A DNA stretch of 42,419 nt from Bacteroidota bacterium (lineage in GTDB: Bacteria > Bacteroidota > Bacteroidia > Chitinophagales > Chitinophagaceae). Each line of letters begins with the position of its first letter. Position 1 is the stretch's first letter. This document shows, in pieces, positions 34,676 through 42,419 of the stretch. The notes beneath the pieces were generated by a model. It saw only the letters and a program-made list of their open reading frames with translations, was not told where the DNA came from and did not search any database. The stretch spans positions 1-42,419 of the forward strand of contig JABDAP010000002.1 of NCBI GenBank assembly GCA_013289065.1, given 5' to 3'. The position numbers and the translations under genes were made by a program.

Positions 34676-34741
34676 GTGAGTCGTGAGTCGTCAGTCGTGA
34701 GTTGAATATATTTTACTCACGACTGACGATTCACGTCTCAC
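34676..34741. repeat. 27-bp near-perfect inverted repeat between sdhC and sdhA
   Basis: GTGAGTCGTGAGTCGTCAGT (start of the 27-bp left arm) and the complementary arm at 34715-34741 differ at two positions, with a 12-nt loop. The right arm ends one base before the sdhC stop. It is built from the word GTCGTGA and may attenuate or stabilise sdh transcripts. Confidence 0.9.
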
Positions 34742-34742
34742 G

Positions 34743-35429
34743 CTAATTCACCCATCCCAGATAAAAACTCACCGGCATCATCGCAAACGCCAATGGAACG
34801 ATCACAGCAAAACCATAACCCACGGCACTGATCATTTTATTGTAACGGTTATTATGCACGCCAATTGTTCTGAATGCGCTCTGGAAACCATGCGCAAGAT
34901 GATAACCCAGCGAAATACAGCCGATCACATATAATATCACCACCCACAGGTTTTGAAAAGTATCTCTCATCAATGCATATAAATTGTGTACTGATTTTCC
35001 ATTGGAAAGCTGCACCTCATCAACACCGGTAAAACGCGAAGGGATCCAGAACTGTTTCCAGTGCATGATAAAAAATAATAAAAGGAGTGTACCCAGGATA
35101 GCCATGCTTCTGCTGTACCATTTGCTTCCCCTGTTACCATAATCAACTGCATAACCGATCGAACGTTTGCTGCGGTTCTGAACGGTAAGCATATAACCCT
35201 GTATAATATGCAGAAAAATTCCACCGAATAAACCCACTTCCAGGATACGCGGCACAACATTGCTGCCCATAAAATTAGCGGCACGGTTAAACATTTCTCC
35301 ACCATCGTTTGCCCAGATGCAGGCATTCAGGCCAACATGCACCACCAAAAAAAGTATGAGCGAAATACCGGTAATGGCCATCACCAATTTCTTGCCTATC
35401 GATGAAGTGAAGACTTGTTTCCAGGTCAT
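34743..35429 (-). CDS. sdhC: Succinate dehydrogenase cytochrome b subunit
   Basis: A 228-residue membrane protein with five helices (starts: KLVMAITGISLILFLVVHVG, FGGIFLHIIQGYML, LGTLLLLFFIMHW, LWVVILYVIGCISLGYHLAHG, AVIVPLAFAMMPVSFYLGW). Histidines in these helices (VVHVG, LHIIQG, MHWKQF, GYHLAHG) are positioned to bind two hemes. This is the single-subunit anchor type found in Bacteroidota. It is the first gene of the sdh operon; TATTTTTG on the - strand (35467-35460) is a candidate -7 box, without a clear -33 box. Confidence 0.93.
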   Translation of the reverse strand: MTWKQVFTSSIGKKLVMAITGISLILFLVVHVGLNACIWANDGGEMFNRAANFMGSNVVPRILEVGLFGGIFLHIIQGYMLTVQNRSKRSIGYAVDYGNRGSKWYSRSMAILGTLLLLFFIMHWKQFWIPSRFTGVDEVQLSNGKSVHNLYALMRDTFQNLWVVILYVIGCISLGYHLAHGFQSAFRTIGVHNNRYNKMISAVGYGFAVIVPLAFAMMPVSFYLGWVN

Positions 35430-35511
35430 ATAGCAGGTTTATATTTTGATAAATCGCTGCAAAAATAGCACAGGAAACGATGCTGTGCGTTGAGGGAGAA
35501 GAACTTTTTTA

Positions 35512-35589
35512 GATGACAGTTGGCAGATGGCAGATGACAGAAGGGGTCTCTTGCAAAATCTGACATCTGTCAACTATCATCTTTCATCT
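35512..35589. repeat. Imperfect hairpin of CAGATG-type words
   Basis: GATGACAGTTGGCAGATGGC (left arm) and the complement of the right arm ending at 35589 match at about 22 of 29 positions. It lies between the divergent sdhC and MacB-like genes, where both promoters must be. Confidence 0.6.
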
Positions 35590-35652
35590 CTGCTTCAAAG
35601 CCATTCACATAAAAAGTATCTATCCAAACCAATACTGTATTACATTTGACTC

Positions 35653-36900
35653 ATGCTCAAAATGCTCAGCATCTTATGGAACAGTTTTAAAATGGCCTTG
35701 CAGGAGTTGCGGGTCAATAAACTGCGTACGTTCCTTTCGCTGTTTGGTATCACCATCGGTATCTTCTGTATCATTGGCGTATTGGCAACGGTTGACAGCC
35801 TCGAGCGCAAAGTGCAGAACGATATCAAGTCTTTTGGCAACAATACTATTTATGTAGATAAGTGGAACTATGGCGGCGGCAATGATTATCCGTGGTGGAA
35901 ATACATGAAACGCCCGCCGATGCGTATTGAAGAAATGAAATTCATCAAAGCCAAGAGCCAGCTGGCAGCCAATGCGGCCATGTTTGTATCAAATAACATT
36001 AATCTGAATTATGGCGATAATATTCTCAGCAATGTGAACCTGTATGGCATATCCGAGGAATTCAATACCATACAAACCATTGATATTGAAAGCGGGCGCT
36101 ACCTGAACGAATCTGAATTTACCAGGGGAACCACTACCGGCGTGATCGGTTATAAAGTATCGGATGAATTATTCGGCGACCCGCAACGCGCCATCGGAAA
36201 AGAAGTGACCTATGGCGGCAGGCGCGTGATCGTGGTGGGCGTTATAAAAAAACAGGGACAAAGTTTTGTTGGCGGATTCGATTACGATCAGTCTATGATC
36301 GTGCCATACCGTTATTTCGCAAGTATTTATAATCCGGATAACAGCAATCCCTTCATTATGGTGCAGGGTAAACCTTCCATCGCCTCAAAAGCTTTGCAGG
36401 ATGAGTTAACAGGGATCATGCGGCAGTCGCGCAGGCTGAGCCCTACGGAAGAAGATAATTTCTCCTGTAATGATGTGGCGCTGTTCAGTGAACAGGTAAA
36501 AGGATTTTTCGGCCAGGTTAGCGCCGGTGGCTGGGCCATTGCGGGATTGAGTTTGATAGTTGGGGCGTTTGGCGTAGCCAATATTATGTTCGTAACAGTA
36601 CGTGAAAGAACCAGCCAGATAGGTTTGAAAAAAGCGCTTGGCGCAAAAAAGAGAACCATACTTACCGAGTTCCTGATTGAAAGCGCTTTCTTATGTATCA
36701 TCGGTGGCTTGATCGGCCTGGGGTTGGTAGGGTTACTATCATTGGTATTGAGTTCTGTATTACCATTCCCTATTTTTATTGCACCGAATATTATCATACT
36801 TGCCTTGAGTATCTGTATTATCCTCGGCATTATTTCCGGTATCATTCCTGCATCCATTGCAGCGAAGATGGATCCGGTGGTGGCGATCAGGACAAAATAA
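35653..36900 (+). CDS. MacB/FtsX-type ABC transporter permease
   Basis: A 415-residue permease: a first helix (about 25-47, LRTFLSLFGITIGIFCIIGVL), a large periplasmic MacB-like domain (about 48-290) and three C-terminal helices (IAGLSLIVGAFGVANIMFV, FLCIIGGLIGLGLVGLLSLV, ILALSICIILGIISGII). The FtsX signature VRERTSQIGLKKALGAKKR is intact. No ATPase gene lies beside it, so it pairs with one elsewhere. These systems couple ATP use to periplasmic efflux or lipoprotein-type tasks. A TACATTTG -7 box at 35641-35648 is only four bases from the ATG, so a leaderless transcript or a start at the fourth codon is possible. Confidence 0.92.
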   Translation: MLKMLSILWNSFKMALQELRVNKLRTFLSLFGITIGIFCIIGVLATVDSLERKVQNDIKSFGNNTIYVDKWNYGGGNDYPWWKYMKRPPMRIEEMKFIKAKSQLAANAAMFVSNNINLNYGDNILSNVNLYGISEEFNTIQTIDIESGRYLNESEFTRGTTTGVIGYKVSDELFGDPQRAIGKEVTYGGRRVIVVGVIKKQGQSFVGGFDYDQSMIVPYRYFASIYNPDNSNPFIMVQGKPSIASKALQDELTGIMRQSRRLSPTEEDNFSCNDVALFSEQVKGFFGQVSAGGWAIAGLSLIVGAFGVANIMFVTVRERTSQIGLKKALGAKKRTILTEFLIESAFLCIIGGLIGLGLVGLLSLVLSSVLPFPIFIAPNIIILALSICIILGIISGIIPASIAAKMDPVVAIRTK

Positions 36901-36914
36901 ATAAATCTCTAATA

Positions 36915-37155
36915 ACCACCCCGATTTTCTGATCACATGCGTGATCAGAAAATATCCCCTCCTTGAAAAGGAGGGGAACTATTTAAATCAATCGTGGTTG
37001 GTTTGAACCCCGAGAAAATATCCCTCCTTTTCAGGTAAGAGAATATTTAAACCAATTGTGATTGGTTTTGAACCCCGAGAAACTATCCCCTCCTTTTCAA
37101 GGAGGGGACCGATTATAAAACCAAACCGAAGGTTGGTTTTATAATCAGGGGTGGT
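36915..37155. repeat. Composite 241-bp palindromic element upstream of tsaD
   Basis: The ends are inverted (ACCACCCCGATT at 36915 and AATCAGGGGTGGT at 37143-37155). Inside are a perfect 12-bp palindrome (TTTTCTGATCAC / GTGATCAGAAAA), three copies of the CCCCTCCTT / AAGGAGGGG unit (one degraded), two units with the word GAACCCCGAGAAA, and a perfect 14-bp hairpin (GATTATAAAACCAA / TTGGTTTTATAATC, 37111-37146). It has the look of a non-autonomous mobile repeat or BIME-like array. Confidence 0.85.
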
Positions 37156-37162
37156 ACATTTG
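37133..37162 (+). promoter_or_regulatory. Predicted tsaD promoter partly inside the repeat
   Basis: TTGG (37133-37136), an 18-bp spacer and TACATTTG (37155-37162) match the Bacteroidetes -33/-7 arrangement. The -33 box lies in the last hairpin arm of the composite repeat. Transcription would begin near 37168, which rules out the GTG at 37151 as the start codon. Confidence 0.65.
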
Positions 37163-37183
37163 CGTCTAAACCCGCAAAAAATT

Positions 37184-38179
37184 TTGACCTCCACCATTCT
37201 CGCCATCGAATCATCCTGCGACGAAACTTCCGCATCAGTTTGCGTTGATGGAAAAATATTATCCAACTTTATCGCCAATCAAACCATACATGAACAATAT
37301 GGCGGCGTAGTACCGGAACTCGCCAGCCGCGCGCATATGCAGAACATTGTGCCTGTTGTTAACGCTGCGCTGTCGTCTGCCAACTGCCAACTATCATCTC
37401 TCGATGCGATCGCTTTCACCCAATCTCCCGGACTCATCGGAAGTTTATTGGTAGGCGCACAATTTGCCAAATCGCTTGCTTTATCATTGAACAAACCATT
37501 GATAGCCGTGCACCATATGCAGGCGCATGTTCTGGCAAACCTGATCGGTGATGAGCAACCTGCGTTTCCGTTTTTATGTTTAACTGTAAGCGGCGGGCAT
37601 ACACAGATCGTTCTGGCCAATTCGCCACTTGACCTGAAAGTGATCGGCGAAACAATTGATGACGCGGCAGGCGAAGCATTTGATAAGAGTGCAAAATTAT
37701 TGGGACTCCCATATCCCGGCGGCCCATTGATAGATAAATATGCAAAGGATGGCAATCCTCTTGCTTTCAAATTTGCAGAACCGCAGATCCCGGATCTCAA
37801 TTTTTCTTTTAGTGGGTTAAAGACCTCTGTATTATATTTTCTGCAAAAACAGGAGCCTGGTTTTATCGAACAGAACCTGCCGGATCTCTGCGCATCCATT
37901 CAATACACTATTATAAATATCCTGCTGAAAAAAATCAAGACAGCGGTTCAGCAAACCGGTGTAAAAAATATCTGCATCGCAGGCGGCGTTAGTGCCAACA
38001 GCGGTTTACGTAAGAGCCTGCAGGGAATGGGAGAGAAGAGCGGCTGGAAAACACATATCCCCAAATTTGAATACTGCACCGATAATGCAGCGATGATCGC
38101 GATCACTGCTTACTATAAATATCTCGCCGGCCAGTTCAGCCCCCTCGAAACCGGCCCTACTGCAAGAGCAGAGTGGTAG
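37184..38179 (+). CDS. tsaD: tRNA N6-adenosine threonylcarbamoyltransferase TsaD
   Basis: About 331 residues from a TTG at 37184 (then TSTILAIESSCDETS, the usual TsaD N-terminus). The track start (GTG 37151) lies in the promoter. Family landmarks: GGVVPELASRAH, the metal motif HHMQAHVLANL, CLTVSGGHTQIVL, and CIAGGVSANSGLR near the end. TsaD transfers threonylcarbamoyl to A37 of tRNAs reading ANN codons. No ATG is available in frame near the start, so the initiation codon is unusual. The gene is essential in many bacteria. Confidence 0.93.
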   Translation: MTSTILAIESSCDETSASVCVDGKILSNFIANQTIHEQYGGVVPELASRAHMQNIVPVVNAALSSANCQLSSLDAIAFTQSPGLIGSLLVGAQFAKSLALSLNKPLIAVHHMQAHVLANLIGDEQPAFPFLCLTVSGGHTQIVLANSPLDLKVIGETIDDAAGEAFDKSAKLLGLPYPGGPLIDKYAKDGNPLAFKFAEPQIPDLNFSFSGLKTSVLYFLQKQEPGFIEQNLPDLCASIQYTIINILLKKIKTAVQQTGVKNICIAGGVSANSGLRKSLQGMGEKSGWKTHIPKFEYCTDNAAMIAITAYYKYLAGQFSPLETGPTARAEW

Positions 38180-38260
38180 AAGAAATTAGTAATTATTAAT
38201 TCCTAATTATTTTCAGGCTGGCATCATTTTTTATATAGTTATTGTATAAAAGATAAAGCC

Positions 38261-38746
38261 ATGTCAACGAAAGAGCCTAACAAATTCATGCATACGGATA
38301 TTGCAGATTCAGACCGCGATAAAGAACGTATGAAACCTGAAGAAACCACGCTTGATCTGCCCGATGCAAATGAGATCCCGGGGCAGGAGCATATCCATGT
38401 TCCCAGGATGAAACAATTTCATGATACCACTATTTCGTCTGACGACGAAGAAGGCAAAGGATTGTTCGGTGAAGATGAACTCGACAATAATTCAGATGTT
38501 ACCGATGAAGAAAAAGAATTACTCAGCCGTACGGATGACAGCATGAGCAGCATCGACGATGAAGACAGGCGCAACCTGATGCTTGATAAGACCGACCGCG
38601 ATGGGGAAGTGTTAAATGAAAAAGATGATGTATCAGGTAAAGACCTTGATGTTCCGGGCTCCGATGAAGATGATGCGGATGAAGATCTCGGCGAAGAAGA
38701 CGAAGAAAATAACAGCTACAGTTTAGGTGGCGACAGGAAAGATTAA
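38261..38746 (+). CDS. Acidic, probably disordered conserved protein, 161 aa
   Basis: Very rich in Asp and Glu, with an N-terminal EETTLDLPDANEIPGQEHI segment, a DTTISSDDEEG block and a C-terminal DEDDADEDLGEEDEENN run. No catalytic motif or export signal is seen. A similar LPD..IPGQEH..P....DTTISSDDEEG pattern is common in Bacteroidota hypothetical proteins, so it is probably genuine; the function is unknown. Acidic, low-complexity proteins may bind basic partners or serve stress roles. A lipoprotein gene follows after 10 bp on the same strand. Confidence 0.75.
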   Translation: MSTKEPNKFMHTDIADSDRDKERMKPEETTLDLPDANEIPGQEHIHVPRMKQFHDTTISSDDEEGKGLFGEDELDNNSDVTDEEKELLSRTDDSMSSIDDEDRRNLMLDKTDRDGEVLNEKDDVSGKDLDVPGSDEDDADEDLGEEDEENNSYSLGGDRKD

Positions 38747-38756
38747 ATAATTTGTT

Positions 38757-39209
38757 ATGAGGGCCATATACTTATCAGTAATGATCTTTATGTTGTCGCT
38801 GCTATTAATATCCTGCGACAATAAAGACTATGCAAGGGAAGAAGTATACTGTACCGCATCGCCCACAAACGATACAGTTGTGCTGGCTTATAATAAAACA
38901 ATTCCAGTTTTTGAATCCTGTAAAGAAAATTTACATATTGCATTTACACAGGTAACCGATACACGCTGCCCGGATGATTCGGCATGTACCGAAGCCGGCC
39001 AGGTACATGTAGTTTTGCAAATGGATAATTCTTTCAGCGTTATACTTGAACCGGATATTATCCTTGACACCACTTATAAGGGCCGTTCATATAGTTTTCA
39101 GGTGGTTGATGTGCTGCCGCATCCGAAAACAAATGCCGGTGTGACTGCCAGTCAACAAAGAGCTGTGGCGATCATTAAACGTGGTAATATTATTCCAGCT
39201 ACTTATTGA
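38757..39209 (+). CDS. Small lipoprotein with DTRCPDDSAC motif
   Basis: A 150-residue protein with a lipoprotein signal (VMIFMLSLLLISC, C20). The mature part has beta-strand patterns and the motif TDTRCPDDSACTEAGQVHVVL, which resembles the conserved DSRCP..C.WAG segment of a common Bacteroidota lipoprotein group. A C-terminal strand RAVAIIKRG ends it. The role is unknown; it should be attached to the membrane facing the periplasm. It may be co-transcribed with the acidic protein upstream. Confidence 0.8.
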   Translation: MRAIYLSVMIFMLSLLLISCDNKDYAREEVYCTASPTNDTVVLAYNKTIPVFESCKENLHIAFTQVTDTRCPDDSACTEAGQVHVVLQMDNSFSVILEPDIILDTTYKGRSYSFQVVDVLPHPKTNAGVTASQQRAVAIIKRGNIIPATY

Positions 39210-39210
39210 T

Positions 39211-39258
39211 TCAGTCGCTCGGCTCCGCCGAGTGACCACTATCCCCCGGCCTCCCGGC
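39211..39258. repeat. GC-rich REP-like unit, copy 1
   Basis: TCAGTCGCTCGGCTCCGCCG (start of a 26-bp word) followed by CCGGCCTCCCGGCC gives two adjacent palindromes. A second copy is at 40778-40826 in the same orientation, on the other side of the C45-like gene. Confidence 0.88.
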
Positions 39259-39320
39259 CGCAAATCCCAAACGCAAAGCCAAACGCATATATGAATTACA
39301 TGGATCCAAAAATGTGCCCA

Positions 39321-40730
39321 CTATTTTCTAGCTTCAAATAAGGTCCACGGATAAGAAAGCATATTCTTCAGATACTTCGATTGCCATTCAAATTCAGGAT
39401 GTGCTTTATAAAATTTTTCTCCAATAAAATCCTGCCCGCAGGGATGTCCCATATGCGCCCATAGCTGCATATTCTTTGCTAATTCAGCGGTAGTAACTTT
39501 TCCCTGCACCGCACCCATCGGGTAATAGGCGGGAAGATCCCATTCTGCGCAGCCTTTCGCATCTTCATCGATATGGCCGCAGATAACGCACCGGTTGTTT
39601 GCATTTTTATTTTGCAAGGCGTCTACATGATCGCCTTCGATCTGTTTGCCTGTTTCAAGATTTAATTTTCCTTTCATATCAACCAGAACCAATTGTTCCA
39701 TCCGCAATTTGCGTGCATTCGGCGAAGTAGTTTTATCATTTACGTTGAACGTAGTTTCTTCTTTGATCAGTTTTTCATCGCTTGGAAAATTGGAGCCGAT
39801 CATCGCCGTATCTTTTGACCGCCATACCTTATAATTTTTCAGGCCCAGTTCCAGTTTCGCTACTTCATTTGTTTTGGTATCGCCGATCAGCCAGTCGTTC
39901 GCATAACCGCCATTATTTCCCTCTGTGAAAATTTTTATTACATCATCAATACTGTTACTGTATTGTGCAGCTTTTCTTGCCCTTGCAAATTCAGGGATCG
40001 CCGAAGTATCAAATCCTTTGAACTGTGTGATGGTAGTTTCCGTAATGAGTAAGCCATTATTCGTAATCAAAAAATCATCGCCGCTGTGAATGAATCCTGG
40101 CATACAATCCATCAGGATATGGTTTCCTTTTTCCGGAACAATATCTGCGATCACGTTCCAGTGTTGGCCGGTAATATAAGAGGTCCAGTTATTATGGCCG
40201 ATCACAATTTTTCCATCTGCCGTAAAACTTCCGGTAGCAATAAAAGCGCTGCAATTGCCTGGCGCTTTGTTATTGCCGCTCCCGGCTTTTATTTTATCAT
40301 CCTGCAACGGTACATAATAATAAGCCAGTTCTTCCAATGCATTAAGTGCAGTAATATCAAGGCTGTCATAATTTTTATGTTGTGCCTGCAAGCCTTCTGC
40401 TATGCCATTGATCTCGTCTTTATATTCCCTGTCTAATTTGTTCCACAAAAAATTCCGCGCACAGCCACGATAGTATGCCCAATCTCTCTTTGTTTCATGC
40501 GTAAGTAAATGCTGTACGGCCTGAATGGTCGTATCGATATCATTCGCCAGTAAATAACCATGCTGGTAGCCAATGGTTGAAGGGGAGCCTTCGAGGTGTA
40601 CATAGATCCACCCGTTTTTATTTTCACGGCTGGCTTTATCGAGCCTTGTATCTTTTTTGGGTTCATTGCATCCAAAAAGAAAACAGGCAATGCTGAAAAT
40701 GCAGATCGGTCTTGAGAAAACAGTTTTCAT
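39321..40730 (-). CDS. C45/phospholipase B-like Ntn hydrolase lipoprotein
   Basis: A 469-residue exported protein with a lipoprotein signal (ICIFSIACFLFGC, C21). A 140-residue N-terminal region is followed by the predicted nucleophile C160 in GNCSAFIATGSFTADGK, then VIGHNNWTSY, which is typical of the C45/PLBD-like Ntn-hydrolase fold. Later landmarks are ITNNGLLITETT, ANDWLIGDTKTNEVAKLELG and NRCVICGH. Such enzymes act on acyl-amide bonds or lipids, often after self-cleavage. Substrate unknown. Its gene is flanked by two copies of a GC-rich REP-like unit. Confidence 0.82.
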   Translation of the reverse strand: MKTVFSRPICIFSIACFLFGCNEPKKDTRLDKASRENKNGWIYVHLEGSPSTIGYQHGYLLANDIDTTIQAVQHLLTHETKRDWAYYRGCARNFLWNKLDREYKDEINGIAEGLQAQHKNYDSLDITALNALEELAYYYVPLQDDKIKAGSGNNKAPGNCSAFIATGSFTADGKIVIGHNNWTSYITGQHWNVIADIVPEKGNHILMDCMPGFIHSGDDFLITNNGLLITETTITQFKGFDTSAIPEFARARKAAQYSNSIDDVIKIFTEGNNGGYANDWLIGDTKTNEVAKLELGLKNYKVWRSKDTAMIGSNFPSDEKLIKEETTFNVNDKTTSPNARKLRMEQLVLVDMKGKLNLETGKQIEGDHVDALQNKNANNRCVICGHIDEDAKGCAEWDLPAYYPMGAVQGKVTTAELAKNMQLWAHMGHPCGQDFIGEKFYKAHPEFEWQSKYLKNMLSYPWTLFEARK

Positions 40731-40777
40731 GGAAGTTAGTTTGGGTATGGCTAAAGGTATTATTTATTTGATCACAT

Positions 40778-40826
40778 CAGTCGCTCGGCTCCGCCGAGTG
40801 ACAAGTATCATCCGGCCTCCCGGCCA
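40778..40826. repeat. GC-rich REP-like unit, copy 2
   Basis: Same 26-bp word as at 39211 (TCAGTCGCTCGGCTCCGCCG and six more bases), then TATC and CCGGCCTCCCGGCC. Together with copy 1 it brackets the C45-like gene. Confidence 0.88.
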
Positions 40827-40864
40827 CCAGGCAAATGAAATATCAACAAAAAAATCAACGCTAA

Positions 40865-42317
<1,453 letters not shown>

Positions 42318-42393
42318 GAACATTCAACACGTATTTAACGCAAGCCGATTTTTGACTGATTTTGTTCTGTAAATTGGGTTCAAATTCATCGTT

Positions 42394-42419
42394 ATGTCTG
42401 TTATTAAGGTTCCACTTTT
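42394..42419 (+). CDS. Start of an unidentified gene cut by the window end
   Basis: An ATG at 42394 opens MSVIKVPL and continues past the window. TAAATTGG near 42371 with TTTTG upstream is a weak promoter-like match. Too short to identify. Confidence 0.35.

Noticed and set aside
36327-36857. 176-aa - strand ORF within the MacB-like gene
   Set aside because: Antisense shadow; the sense frame has intact helices and the FtsX motif.
37151-37183. GTG start for tsaD given in the ORF track
   Set aside because: It lies within the -7 box and repeat end and upstream of the predicted transcript start; family similarity begins at the TTG at 37184.
37279-37899. 206-aa - strand ORF within tsaD
   Set aside because: Antisense to the conserved tsaD coding region; no family features.

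Overview
ORGANISM. The window reads as a Bacteroidota chromosome, most likely family Chitinophagaceae. Supporting signs are Bacteroidetes-type -7 boxes (TAnnTTTG), a GG-leader peptide of the Bacteroidetes natural-product type, DUF4199, DUF3606, DUF6496 and CHRD proteins, a compact sdhC-sdhA-sdhB operon, and gaps full of long hairpins. No phage, plasmid, transposase or CRISPR gene was seen. LAYOUT. (1) 1-5813: a sugar-acid catabolic block matching oxidative L-fucose degradation: a partial SDR, an FAH-type diketo-acid hydrolase, a fuconolactonase-like amidohydrolase, an L-fucose dehydrogenase-like SDR, a secreted GH43-like glycosidase, another SDR and a secreted DUF1080 protein. The fuconate dehydratase and permease expected for a full pathway are not in the window. 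(2) 5897-16282: mostly single genes. They include a CHRD lipoprotein, a pentameric ligand-gated ion-channel homologue, a single-domain response regulator, a NADAR protein with a C-terminal helix-turn-helix, an M1 aminopeptidase, a DinB-like secreted protein and a frameshifted secreted protein. (3) 16596-26588: the most unusual part, an apparent peptide natural-product locus. In order it encodes a degenerate C39 / VKOR / thioredoxin fusion, a small HTH regulator, a 78-residue GG-leader precursor with six core cysteines, a TlpA-like thiol oxidoreductase, a two-part glycosyltransferase-like protein and a LanC-like protein without an obvious zinc site. Three glycosyltransferase-like genes follow on the other strand, one of them an internal tandem duplication. 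tRNA-Leu(CAA) closes the block. (4) 27169-42419: housekeeping genes: hscB, a frameshifted Lys1-type saccharopine dehydrogenase, trmN6-like, a membrane LuxR regulator with a DUF4199 partner, a VOC protein, sdhBAC, a MacB-like permease, tsaD, an acidic protein, a lipoprotein, a C45-like hydrolase and a broken ABC-F gene. HOW IT FITS. My main inference is that the peptide from region 3 is exported, oxidised to a disulfide-bonded form by the VKOR/thioredoxin proteins, and possibly glycosylated, which would make it glycocin-like. No LanB/LanM dehydratase and no ABC exporter with a C39 peptidase is visible, so an ordinary lanthipeptide is not supported. REPEATS AND BREAKS. Many gaps hold hairpins built from short tandem words, CCCCT/AGGGG repeats or GC-rich REP-like units. 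Three genes are disrupted: two by one extra T in a T-run, one by an apparent linker deletion. Sequencing or assembly error has to be considered, at least for the T-run cases.
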